This document shows positions 33,609-42,575 of a stretch of 64,000 bases of DNA, piece after piece (position 1 is the first letter of the stretch; the number at the start of each line of letters is the position of its first letter). Below the pieces are notes generated by a model. It ran no database searches. It saw only the letters and a list, made by a program, of their open reading frames with translations, and was not told where the DNA came from. The stretch lies in the NCBI GenBank assembly GCA_017618195.1, contig JAFZUW010000065.1, positions 1 through 64,000 on the forward strand, given 5' to 3'. The DNA is from Lachnospiraceae bacterium (GTDB lineage: Bacteria; Bacillota; Clostridia; Lachnospirales; Lachnospiraceae). Both the position numbers and the translations under genes were made by a program.

Positions 33609-33619
33609 AGCAGGGGGTA
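33582..33619 (-). terminator. Weak terminator after the adhesin gene
   Basis: 10-bp stem TACCCCCTGC / GCAGGGGGTA with an 18-nt A/C-rich loop, followed on the minus strand by TTTTGG. It lies 45 bases after the adhesin stop. Confidence 0.55.
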
Positions 33620-33663
33620 AATTCTTTCCTTAAGCAGGAGAAAAGGTTGTTCACCTCATCCCC

Positions 33664-36600
33664 TTACTCTTCCGCCTTTCTCCGTCTTCCGAAGAGGATA
33701 AGCCCCATCAGAAGTGCTCCGAGAAGAAGCATCCAGAGGTACGGTTTGAGGTCGGTCTTGACGCCGGTCGGCGCCACAAGATGCTGTTTGTTGGTGAATA
33801 CGATCAAACCGCTGTCGAGGTTCACTTCTTCGATCGTGAAGGATCCGTCCTCCGCGTCCGCATCCTCGTAATCATCGGATGCCGCTTCCGAAGTAAATCC
33901 TTCCGGAACGGTTTCCGTAACGACAAGCGATGCGCCGATCGGAATCTGCAGTTCGATTGTTTCGTTGTGTGCAAGCGTGAACGTTCTCACGCCATCCGTG
34001 AATCCGTTTTCATCGTATCCGGTAACGATACGGCCGTCATACATTACCGTCGCCGTGAAGGAAAATGCATTGGTGATGTCATCTCCCTCGACAACTTTCA
34101 TTACCGTAACGGGTCTCGTGATCCGCGTGTTCACAAAGGTTGCTTCCGCAGTCTGTATCGGGAAGTTTGCCGCCGTGTCATTGTTGTAACCGGTACGCCA
34201 TGCGTTCTGGCCTACACGGTAGTAGTAACTGGTCGATCCGTCCGTATATTGGAAGGATCTTCTGGTAGTACCCCAGCTACTCTGATATCTGTACTGCGTA
34301 ATCTTTCCGGTAAAGACGTCAACGGTTACGCTTCGGTTCTCTGCATTGCCTGCGGCATTTGCCAGCCCGTCAAATGTGAGAACGTAAGTGTCCGTGTAAT
34401 CGCCTTCCGTAACTTCCAGCGTCTGATAGTAGAAGTAATAGTAATTACTCCTCGTTTCCGTCCAATAATAGAGCGGAATGATCTCGGAACTGCCGTCCGT
34501 CAGGGTGAACGTCTCCGTTACCGTCTGATCCGTATCTTCGGTCGGATTGCTAAGCTGAACCGTGCTATTTCCGTTCGCCCGATACCAATACGTCCGGATC
34601 GTGTACGTATACGTGTAGCTCTCCGATTCGTCAAGAACCGGCGAAACACGCTTGGTGATCGTTACCGGGATTTTGCTCTTCGAGGTCCACGAAGTCGTGA
34701 GGATCGTATTCTCATATACCGGCTGCGAGAAGTCGAATACGTATTGCTCATCGATATCATCCGGATCAACAACCGTGTTGCTGTACGAGTAGCTGGCCGT
34801 TCCCGGATTGGTCGGATTAACAATCCAGTATACGAACGAGGTCGCATTTGTCACCGAAGATGCCGGCGTCGGCTCGCTCGGTGCGGGAACCTGATCGCCC
34901 TTACCGATTACAATCGTCCACTCGTAATTGTTCTTCTGCGTATAATCGCCCGAATTGTCCGTCCAGGTATGTACCGCGGAATTGTTCGCGTTGGTCGCTC
35001 TGAGATGGAACGTAACCGTTACGGTTTCACTCCATACCGCGTACAGGGTCTGTCCGAGAGGAGCAGGCTGCGTGAAATCCCACAGATAATCGCTCTTAAT
35101 CTTCGCGTACAGATTGGAGCCTTCATCCGGAGTGATCGTAACCGCATCGCTTCCGGTGCCCCAGGTTACTTCTTCGGTACCGCTCAGTACGGTATGTTCC
35201 GCAATTGCGGGATACGTCGTCCAGCCGACAAATACGTGATTGGCTCTTGTAGGATCCTGAGGCTCATAGCCGCCGAGTTCCTCAATCGCGATCGGGTTGA
35301 TCGTGTAGATCGCGGTATTGTCGGTGCTGTGCACGTACTGCGTATCCGAATCATCTCCGGTATTGGGTTCCGTCCATGTTCCGCCGTTTACGTCAAAGGA
35401 AACTTCCGGAAGCATTTCTTCGGTATAGGTTACGATGATGCCGACCGTATCGAACCGGAGCTTGTCCGAAATCTTTGCGGTTGCTCCGTAGAATACGTTC
35501 TGATCGCCGATCACCTGTGCCGCGGACTCATTGGCATTGCCGGCAAATGTGCTGCTCACGCTCAGCTGATAACCGTTATGATTGTTCACTGCCGATGCGG
35601 TGATCCGCTCGTTCTCTCCGTAAGGAAGAACCAGTTTGATCTGACCGCCTGCGGGAACCGTAACGCTGCCCGTAACGGGTTCACGTTCGTACACGCCGTT
35701 CACTTCGTTTACAACGGACAGAACGTTCGGTCCGGTTGCACTCAGTGTCAGAACGATATCCGCTCCCGTTTCGTTTACAAATGTTGCGTAAACCATCGGC
35801 TCCCAAACTGCGTACAGAAGGTTCGGATAAGGATCACGAAGATCGATACCGATGATCGAATCGGTTGCATACGATGCTACGAAAGGCGATCCGGAACGAA
35901 GTCCGTCCGGTGCCGAACCTGCGTTGTATGCCGACTCGATGTCGCTTCCTTCATCAAAGCCGAGCAGGAAGTAACGGTTGGTGTTAATAAAGGAATCCTT
36001 GTAATCGTTCAAATGAACGCTTACGTTGGTCTGCGTATCTCCGAAGAGAATCCGGTTCGCGTCGGGATCCGGAACTGCAGCACCGGGCTTAACCCATGCC
36101 CAGTTGCTGTTCGCGGACTGCTCCATCACACCGTAAAACTCTGCGTTTGCATCTAAGATAAGGTTGACCGTCTTAGGTCTTCTCGACGAGTCCGCAACAT
36201 TCTTGTAATAAGCCTCGAAAAAGATAATGTTGTTGCTGCCCGCCGCTGTCATTGTATTCAGAACCGTGAACGTATCACCGGGCTGATACAGCGTGCCCGT
36301 TCCAGACGTTAACACGTTTCCGCGCTCATCCAAAGGTTCTCCGTTTTGATTGACGATGCGCCAACCTTCGAAGATGTAAACGTTTTCATCGCCGCTTCCG
36401 CCGCGAATGTTTTCGGGTGCGGTACCGACAACCGCTTCCGCGCCGTCGGCATAGCCTTCGTCATTTTCCGTAGGATCATAAACCGTATTGGTCAGGTCGC
36501 CGAATACGAGCGTTCCGTTGACCGGCTCGGTCATATTCGCGCTGTAGCGAATACGGTATTTGCCGCTCTGGCGCCATACTGCCGTAAGCGTTACCGGCTG

Positions 36601-39600
36601 TGTAACCGCAGCGGAGAAGTCGTACGGATGACCGTTGCTGTACCAGCCTACAAGCGTGTAGGTCGGATCGCCTGCGCCGATCTTACGGTAGATGTGCCCC
36701 GTATTCACGTAGCAGTTGTCCCAGTACTCGGCCAACTGTGCGGAGGTGTATTCCGCTGTGGGAACCATGTGGCTGCTCAGATACTGATAGAACGTATCCG
36801 ATGCCGTCCGGAAATCCGCCATGCTTACATACTCGGCAAGACGGTCGAAGGAAGGCTTGATACCTTCGTTATCCTTTTCCGCGTCGATCGCTGCCGCATC
36901 GGAAGGATCCACGTAGTAAAGGTCTGCCTCATTGTAACCGCTCCAGCTTGCATGCTCGAACTGATTGAAGTTCACGTAACGGTAATAGTAGTAGTCCTGC
37001 GGGTTCGCAGCCATATCCGCCGCAACCTCGGGATCGCTAACGTCCACTTCGATATAATCGCGAACCGTGTCGTAACGGCCGATTGCGGTTCCGTACTGCA
37101 GCCAGAAGTAAGTCGACTGGTTGGTAACGTCCGGACCTGCCATCGTGCCGCCTGCCGGATCCACCTGAATCAGGTAGTAAACCGGGTACCATTTGGCGTA
37201 AACGATCTTGTCGCCCTGGATACCGTTCGGATCATCAAAGTTGAACGGGGTCGTTCCGCTCCGGTCCTCGTACCAGCCGTCAAATACGTAGTGGTCGGGT
37301 ACATTCGGACTCGGCATCGAAGCGTATTCCGAAAGAAGCGTTTCAAACGGAATGTCCTCAATAATCGTCGAAGCTGTTGTAGCCGAACCGCTTTCCGCAA
37401 ACGTCGCGCCGCCCGGATAGTTCGTATTGAACTCCAGATTGTACTGCTCACGGAGGTAGTAGAAGTTAACCGGAGTACCGCTAATTCTTCCGTTACTTTC
37501 GGGCTCCGGATCCGAACCGTTCTTCACAAATCCGTATATGCTGATGAAGTCCTCCGTTACGGTAACATATCCGTAGTTCGGAGATACGGAATTGTACAGC
37601 TTGTAACGGACGCCGTTTCGGGTGGTATCGGTCGGGCTCGCCGGATCCGTACTTAACGCCTCCACATAATAGTTCATCGTCTTAACGGAGTTCGTGGAAG
37701 AGTCTATCCGGAAAGTCACATCGTTATCGGGCATCTGGTCAACCAGTACGAGTACTTCCGAATAAACCGCCGTCGTTGTGGCTTTCCAACGTTCACTTAC
37801 GTAACGGACTCCGCTGTCCGTAAGAATCGGAAAATACGAAGAAATACTCTGGCCGTACAGGGCGGTGATCGTCTTGCAGACAGCCCAGGAGTTATTTCCT
37901 AAATTCGTATATCTTTGTCCCGTATAGAGACTGCCGGAAGCATAATAATTGTTGCCGTTTCTCGTGAGCTGCACATATCTTTCGTTCACGACACCGTACT
38001 GCGTTCCGTTCGTGGCATTTGTTGCCTGATAATGATCCTGGAACGTAAACGTATGCTTATTACGGTCATAATATACGTTAAATACGGTGGTTCCCTGCGG
38101 ATCTATGACCGCATCGGGATCGTACGAAAGGTAACCGTTAATCGCATCGGCAAGGTGGAAACCGGTGAGTGCCGAACTTCTGTCCGATGCGCTCGATCCG
38201 GCCGGCTGAGAAGTATTATTGCAGGTACGTACATAAGACGTCCTGTAATCGTAAGACTTCAGCTGGTGTCCGGATACTGCCCAAGCCTGCGAGATGTCCT
38301 CGTCGGTAGCTCCGGGATTTGCGTTCCGGAAAGCCGCTTTCCATGCTTCATACTGTGCGGGCGTGTAATCCGCGTCCACGCTGTCCGTAACCTTCTGGTC
38401 CCAGATAACAACCGTATAAGGTGCAGAGTTATTGGGTGTCCATTTTGCGAACAGATACGAATGATCGGTCATCGTCAGCGAGCCGTTCGAAACGGTTCCG
38501 GTCGATCTCGCGTTGATCGATGCCTGCGCGCCTGTTGCGGAGGTACCGTTCACGCTTACCGAACCCTCGGCATCGTTGTTGATCAGCGTTTCGTTCGCAC
38601 TGCCGAGAACGTTGCCGTTTCCGTCCGTAACCTGATGTACGTAATAGATTGTTCCCGTCGTCTTGTCCTGCCAGCCGGTCCACCATCCGGAGAAGGTGTA
38701 ACCGTTGCGGGCCGTCGTCGGAAGCGCCGTTGCGGGAGTCGTGCCGACAAGGTAATCCGCGGGCACATAGAGCGCACCCCAACCGGTCTCACCGGCTACG
38801 AAACGGAGCCAGTGCGCCAATTCGAACTCGGCGTGAAGGATCACGTCGCCGTTCGTATTCGGCGATGCGTACGAAGCAATCTTCGGAGTACCCTCCGCCT
38901 CGGTTCCGGAGTAGATGGCAAATGTGCCGTCTCCGTTCTCCTGAAGCGTGATATAGGTATCCACGATATATCCGTCTTCGTAGATCAGGAATGTATTGGC
39001 GGGAGCCTGCTCACCGCTCTGCGAGCGTACGGTCGACCAACCCATGAAATAGTGGTCACTGTCGGGATTGACCGTCGTCACGTCGCTGATGCTGATCGTG
39101 GACAGTCCGTTCGAGTCAAGAACAAGCAGCTTGCGTGCCGCGAGGTTGCCGTCGTAATCGTTGAAATCAATGAAACGGTAGTTCGTGTAAAGCGGAGCCA
39201 GATATACGTGCAGGCAGCCTTCCGAATCGGCGGTACCGGAGTATGTCTCACCGTTCAGCGTGTAGCTAACGGTATTTCCGGACATCGATACGGATACGGT
39301 TTCGTTAAACGTCTGTCTTCTCGGATTTCTGGGCCAGCGGTACGTGTACGTTCCGCTCTTTCCGAGCGCCGTAACCGTTTCCGAAGTACAATTCACAACA
39401 TACCAGCCTTCGAAATGGCTGCTGTTCTGATCGGCCGGAGTCGGTACGAACGTAAGCGTCTCGCCGTCTTTTACGATCTGTGTCCAGAACACGTTCTCTT
39501 CGTTCTGTCCCGCGCCGAAGCTCTGGTTCGGGAAGCAGTAAGCACCGGCAGTATAAACGCCGCCGTTCCCGCTGTATATCGGGGAAATGTAATGGAATTC

Positions 39601-40203
39601 CACTCTCGGAGTTACCGGCTCTTCGTCTTCATGCGCCACGATTACGTATACCGAGAAGCTTTCGGTCGTGAATGCCACGGTCTCGCCGCTTACTTCGGTA
39701 TTCATGTTCTGCACCGTGTCGGCCTTCATGCTTTGGTCTTCCGTAAAATGCAGCACGTCGATCTTATCGTATTCCGCAAGCGCGCTTCCGTTCATCGTGA
39801 TCCGGACGTTCACACCGCCCTCGGGTTCATATTTTACACCGTGGTCCTCAGCGGACACGATCTGAATATCGAACACTCGGGTAAATGCGATGTTTTCGGA
39901 ATCCACACCGACCTTCGCGGCCGAAGCGTCAAGATATGCTTCGTATCCTGCGTCGCCGGGATGGATTTCCTTCACGAGAAGTTCGGTTCCGGTCATCGGA
40001 ATGCCGGACGTGTTCTTATAAGTGACCTGAATGGAATACGACTTATTATCGGAGCAGGTAACGGTCTTTTCAAGCATCTGGTGTTCGCCGTCTTCGGACA
40101 CGCCGAAGCCCTGTGTTCCGAAACCTTCCGCAGAAGCGGAGGCACGGCCCACAGTTCCGAGTGCCAGACAAATCACCATAAAGAATGCAAGAAATCGTTT
40201 CAC
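33664..40203 (-). CDS. Giant sortase-anchored adhesin with InlB B-type repeats
   Basis: 2179 residues. Signal peptide (FLAFFMVICLALGTVGRASA), many repeats of the InlB/Flg_new type recognisable by F-x-G-W cores (HFEGWYVV, YFMGWSTV, FSGWWTGW, VFDGWYED, TLVGWYSN, IFEGWRIV, VFVGWTTY), then isopeptide-type pilin domains (VTITKRVSPVLDE...; VTVMKVVEGDDITNAFSF ending VFTNKQ). The C-terminus has a VAPTG sorting signal, membrane helix (LWMLLLGALLMGLILF) and RRRKAEE. Its GTG start overlaps the sortase stop by four bases (GTGA), so translation is coupled. It probably is the tip adhesin of the pilus made by this operon. Composition is Thr/Ser/Tyr/Asn-rich, usual for such proteins. Confidence 0.9.
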   Translation of the reverse strand: MKRFLAFFMVICLALGTVGRASASAEGFGTQGFGVSEDGEHQMLEKTVTCSDNKSYSIQVTYKNTSGIPMTGTELLVKEIHPGDAGYEAYLDASAAKVGVDSENIAFTRVFDIQIVSAEDHGVKYEPEGGVNVRITMNGSALAEYDKIDVLHFTEDQSMKADTVQNMNTEVSGETVAFTTESFSVYVIVAHEDEEPVTPRVEFHYISPIYSGNGGVYTAGAYCFPNQSFGAGQNEENVFWTQIVKDGETLTFVPTPADQNSSHFEGWYVVNCTSETVTALGKSGTYTYRWPRNPRRQTFNETVSVSMSGNTVSYTLNGETYSGTADSEGCLHVYLAPLYTNYRFIDFNDYDGNLAARKLLVLDSNGLSTISISDVTTVNPDSDHYFMGWSTVRSQSGEQAPANTFLIYEDGYIVDTYITLQENGDGTFAIYSGTEAEGTPKIASYASPNTNGDVILHAEFELAHWLRFVAGETGWGALYVPADYLVGTTPATALPTTARNGYTFSGWWTGWQDKTTGTIYYVHQVTDGNGNVLGSANETLINNDAEGSVSVNGTSATGAQASINARSTGTVSNGSLTMTDHSYLFAKWTPNNSAPYTVVIWDQKVTDSVDADYTPAQYEAWKAAFRNANPGATDEDISQAWAVSGHQLKSYDYRTSYVRTCNNTSQPAGSSASDRSSALTGFHLADAINGYLSYDPDAVIDPQGTTVFNVYYDRNKHTFTFQDHYQATNATNGTQYGVVNERYVQLTRNGNNYYASGSLYTGQRYTNLGNNSWAVCKTITALYGQSISSYFPILTDSGVRYVSERWKATTTAVYSEVLVLVDQMPDNDVTFRIDSSTNSVKTMNYYVEALSTDPASPTDTTRNGVRYKLYNSVSPNYGYVTVTEDFISIYGFVKNGSDPEPESNGRISGTPVNFYYLREQYNLEFNTNYPGGATFAESGSATTASTIIEDIPFETLLSEYASMPSPNVPDHYVFDGWYEDRSGTTPFNFDDPNGIQGDKIVYAKWYPVYYLIQVDPAGGTMAGPDVTNQSTYFWLQYGTAIGRYDTVRDYIEVDVSDPEVAADMAANPQDYYYYRYVNFNQFEHASWSGYNEADLYYVDPSDAAAIDAEKDNEGIKPSFDRLAEYVSMADFRTASDTFYQYLSSHMVPTAEYTSAQLAEYWDNCYVNTGHIYRKIGAGDPTYTLVGWYSNGHPYDFSAAVTQPVTLTAVWRQSGKYRIRYSANMTEPVNGTLVFGDLTNTVYDPTENDEGYADGAEAVVGTAPENIRGGSGDENVYIFEGWRIVNQNGEPLDERGNVLTSGTGTLYQPGDTFTVLNTMTAAGSNNIIFFEAYYKNVADSSRRPKTVNLILDANAEFYGVMEQSANSNWAWVKPGAAVPDPDANRILFGDTQTNVSVHLNDYKDSFINTNRYFLLGFDEGSDIESAYNAGSAPDGLRSGSPFVASYATDSIIGIDLRDPYPNLLYAVWEPMVYATFVNETGADIVLTLSATGPNVLSVVNEVNGVYEREPVTGSVTVPAGGQIKLVLPYGENERITASAVNNHNGYQLSVSSTFAGNANESAAQVIGDQNVFYGATAKISDKLRFDTVGIIVTYTEEMLPEVSFDVNGGTWTEPNTGDDSDTQYVHSTDNTAIYTINPIAIEELGGYEPQDPTRANHVFVGWTTYPAIAEHTVLSGTEEVTWGTGSDAVTITPDEGSNLYAKIKSDYLWDFTQPAPLGQTLYAVWSETVTVTFHLRATNANNSAVHTWTDNSGDYTQKNNYEWTIVIGKGDQVPAPSEPTPASSVTNATSFVYWIVNPTNPGTASYSYSNTVVDPDDIDEQYVFDFSQPVYENTILTTSWTSKSKIPVTITKRVSPVLDESESYTYTYTIRTYWYRANGNSTVQLSNPTEDTDQTVTETFTLTDGSSEIIPLYYWTETRSNYYYFYYQTLEVTEGDYTDTYVLTFDGLANAAGNAENRSVTVDVFTGKITQYRYQSSWGTTRRSFQYTDGSTSYYYRVGQNAWRTGYNNDTAANFPIQTAEATFVNTRITRPVTVMKVVEGDDITNAFSFTATVMYDGRIVTGYDENGFTDGVRTFTLAHNETIELQIPIGASLVVTETVPEGFTSEAASDDYEDADAEDGSFTIEEVNLDSGLIVFTNKQHLVAPTGVKTDLKPYLWMLLLGALLMGLILFGRRRKAEE

Positions 40204-41615
40204 TGTTCGTTATCCTCTTCTTTATATCTTGTCAACGTAATGTCTGCGACGAGACATCCGATCAAAAGGATCAGCATAAGCGGGGTCCATTTGTCGATGA
40301 TAACCATCGGCTTGCGGAGATTCTGTGTTAAGACAAATGTGATAACCGAGAGGACCGCAAGCACTCCTTCGATAACCACTCCGACGGTAAACCTTGTTGT
40401 AAACCGGTTCATCTCGTCCTTCGTGTACGCTACGGGCTTTCCTTCTTCCATCAGATCCCGGTTCAGCTCGCGCATCCTTGAGATGCGTTCGTATTTTTCG
40501 CGGAACCTGAGGATCGGGATCAGGATGTAAATCGTTACGATCAGGCAGATCAGATTGATGATTGCCCAGACTTCCTCGCCGTAAGAACTGCCTCCCGGCA
40601 GGAACCGGTCGAAGAATCTGCTGATCGCAGATTTCTTATCGTCATCCGAATCCGGATTGTCCGTCTGCTTCGTGCCTGTCGGCGTCGGCGTGACGGTCGG
40701 TTCGGGTGCCGGCGTAGGCGTTACGTCAGGTGTGACGGTGCCGGTCGGCTGAGGGGTTACGGTCGGTTCGGGAGAAACGGTCGGTTCCGGCTCTTCGGTA
40801 GGTTCCGGAGATACCGTCGGTGTGATTCCTCCCTGTTCGGTCGGGTTCGGATCGGGGGTAGGCGTTGTCTGCTTTTCCGCCGGCTTCATTACTCCGAAGA
40901 GCACCAGCCGTCCGTTCGTCTGCACCGAGATACAGGTGGACAGTGCCACGATCTTCTCGGCCGATGAAACATCGGCTCCGGTACTGACGCTCGCGTTTCT
41001 TTGAACATAGGCAAGCAGTTCGCTTAAATCCCGGTTTCCTGCGGTGTATACGGTTTCGTTATATGCGTCGGTCTTCAGCAGAGCGAAGAACTGAACTTCA
41101 TAAGTAATATCGCCGCATACGATAATGCCTTCCTGATGCGAATTGAGGAATTCGCCGTTTCGGAATCGGTCTATGTCTCCGAACATGGCTCCGTTGTCCA
41201 TGTGGTGACCGTAAATGATGTTAAAGTTGTCGCTGAAATCGCCTGAATTGTCAGCTGACAGGTAGATTGCTCCGGTAAAGGAACTCTTTCCGTTGATGTC
41301 GCGGCCGGCGTAATAGAGGTCGTCTTTTCCCTGCATGACCGGGTAGTCGATGTGGGTTCCCTCGACACGGATCCATGCCCGGTAATCCGGCATCGATTCC
41401 GCAAGGGATTCCTGCGCTTCCTCGATCTGCTCGGTACTCTCAAACCGTGCGACGCCCGAGTCGAAAGCCCTGTTCGTCGTATAGATCTGTTCATACAGGG
41501 AATATCCGCTGTATGTGACAAGCACCGATCCAAGCAAAGCCGACGAGAACACAAGAACACGGATGCCGCCCAGGCTCAGCGTATCAAGTAAACTTTTCCA
41601 TTTCAGAAATCGCAT
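40200..41615 (-). CDS. Class B sortase with Pro/Thr linker and three extra membrane helices
   Basis: 471 residues, about twice the usual sortase length. N-terminal membrane helix (about 17-40); class B catalytic domain with His137 (IYGHHMDNGAMFG), Cys228 (ALSTCIS) and Arg236 (NGRLVLFG). Then a 70-residue Pro/Thr/Glu linker (PEPTVTPQPTGTVTPD), and a C-terminal part with three membrane helices (about 349-370, 407-430, 443-463) and a basic cytoplasmic loop. Class B sortases polymerise FctA-type pili in S. pyogenes FCT-2/3 loci; the adjacent FctA-like, SipA-like and adhesin genes support that role here. Confidence 0.9.
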   Translation of the reverse strand: MRFLKWKSLLDTLSLGGIRVLVFSSALLGSVLVTYSGYSLYEQIYTTNRAFDSGVARFESTEQIEEAQESLAESMPDYRAWIRVEGTHIDYPVMQGKDDLYYAGRDINGKSSFTGAIYLSADNSGDFSDNFNIIYGHHMDNGAMFGDIDRFRNGEFLNSHQEGIIVCGDITYEVQFFALLKTDAYNETVYTAGNRDLSELLAYVQRNASVSTGADVSSAEKIVALSTCISVQTNGRLVLFGVMKPAEKQTTPTPDPNPTEQGGITPTVSPEPTEEPEPTVSPEPTVTPQPTGTVTPDVTPTPAPEPTVTPTPTGTKQTDNPDSDDDKKSAISRFFDRFLPGGSSYGEEVWAIINLICLIVTIYILIPILRFREKYERISRMRELNRDLMEEGKPVAYTKDEMNRFTTRFTVGVVIEGVLAVLSVITFVLTQNLRKPMVIIDKWTPLMLILLIGCLVADITLTRYKEEDNEQ

Positions 41616-41636
41616 CCGCGTCTCCTTTCCCGTTAA

Positions 41637-42452
41637 TCACAGTTTGTTCCTACGGAACAGTGTAATGATCGTTCCGAGTATTTCTTTGCGGGACACAGGT
41701 CCGAAGTACCTGCTGTCCATACCCTGGCTCCGGTTGTCGGCGAGTACGAAATACTCGTCTTCCCCGAGCGTTACCGGATAAGTTACCCGGTCTCCGCGTT
41801 TCTGAAGCGCGGTGTAGAATTTGGCGGTTTCAATAATGACGTTTCCGTTCACAACCAGCCGATTGTCATCCGTGATCTCAACCTTATCGCCCGGTGCCGC
41901 CATGACGCGCCCGACGCACAGCGTCTTCTTGCCGTCTATGACTTTTTCGAATACGATAAGATCCTGGAACGCGGCTTTCTTATCAAGCCGGTAGAACACC
42001 AGCAGATCGCCGGCGTCCACACGGGGCTCCATGTCGTCCGACGGCATGTGCGTAATCCCGATGATCTTAAAGAACAGAATCCAAACCACTGCGAGAAATG
42101 CGATGAGGTAGATCAGAAACCGCTGCGCATTCTTGAGACCCTTTTCGTCCTTCGCCAGTTTCTTCTTTCCTTCGGTTATTTCCGTCTCAACTTTGTCCTC
42201 TTCCGCTGCTTCCGGCTCGGGCTCTTCCGGCTGTTCCGCTTCCGTTTCGGGCTGCTCCGTCTCCGGTGTGTCCGGTTCGGGTTCCTCCGTCACGTCTGCT
42301 TCCTGTTCGGTTGTGTCCTGCCCTTCGGCTTCCGGTTCGGTCATTTCCGGCTCGGTCGTTTCCGGATCTGTTGTTTCCGCATCGGTTCCCTCCGGTTTCA
42401 GTTCATCCAGAACCTCGTTCAGCAGTTTTTCCAAAATGGTTTCATCCGTCAT
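41637..42452 (-). CDS. sipA: SipA-type, catalytically dead signal peptidase I homologue for pilus assembly
   Basis: 271 residues. The first 105 residues are a cytoplasmic Glu/Thr/Pro-rich tail (repeats such as ETTDPETTEPEMTEPEAE), followed by a membrane helix (RFLIYLIAFLAVVWILFF) and the type I signal peptidase fold (GDLLVFYR, PGDKVEI, YFVLADNRSQGMDSRYFG). The catalytic Ser of the S-M-x-P motif is Asp140 (SDDMEPRV), and the catalytic Lys is Gly181 (LCVGRVMAAPGD). The same Asp/Gly pair is known in S. pyogenes SipA, an inactive homologue essential for pilus polymerisation. It lies between the pilin and the class B sortase. The acidic tail is not part of known SipA, as far as I recall. Confidence 0.88.
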   Translation of the reverse strand: MTDETILEKLLNEVLDELKPEGTDAETTDPETTEPEMTEPEAEGQDTTEQEADVTEEPEPDTPETEQPETEAEQPEEPEPEAAEEDKVETEITEGKKKLAKDEKGLKNAQRFLIYLIAFLAVVWILFFKIIGITHMPSDDMEPRVDAGDLLVFYRLDKKAAFQDLIVFEKVIDGKKTLCVGRVMAAPGDKVEITDDNRLVVNGNVIIETAKFYTALQKRGDRVTYPVTLGEDEYFVLADNRSQGMDSRYFGPVSRKEILGTIITLFRRNKL

Positions 42453-42575
42453 ATTGTTCTCCTGTCCTGCATTAATCCTATACAGACCCGACAGCCCGGT
42501 TCCCTGAAGAATCAGCTGCCGGGTCTGACTGAGCCCCGACTTACTGAGAGGGCTTTCTATGTTTAAGCAGGATTG

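Noticed and set aside
33781-36156. Long plus-strand open frame of 791 residues opposite the adhesin gene
   Set aside because: Rich in Arg, Val and Ile as expected for an antisense shadow; the minus strand has signal peptide, repeats and sorting signal.
37915-40530. Long plus-strand open frame of 871 residues opposite the adhesin and sortase genes
   Set aside because: Antisense shadow crossing two real minus-strand genes; no recognisable motif.
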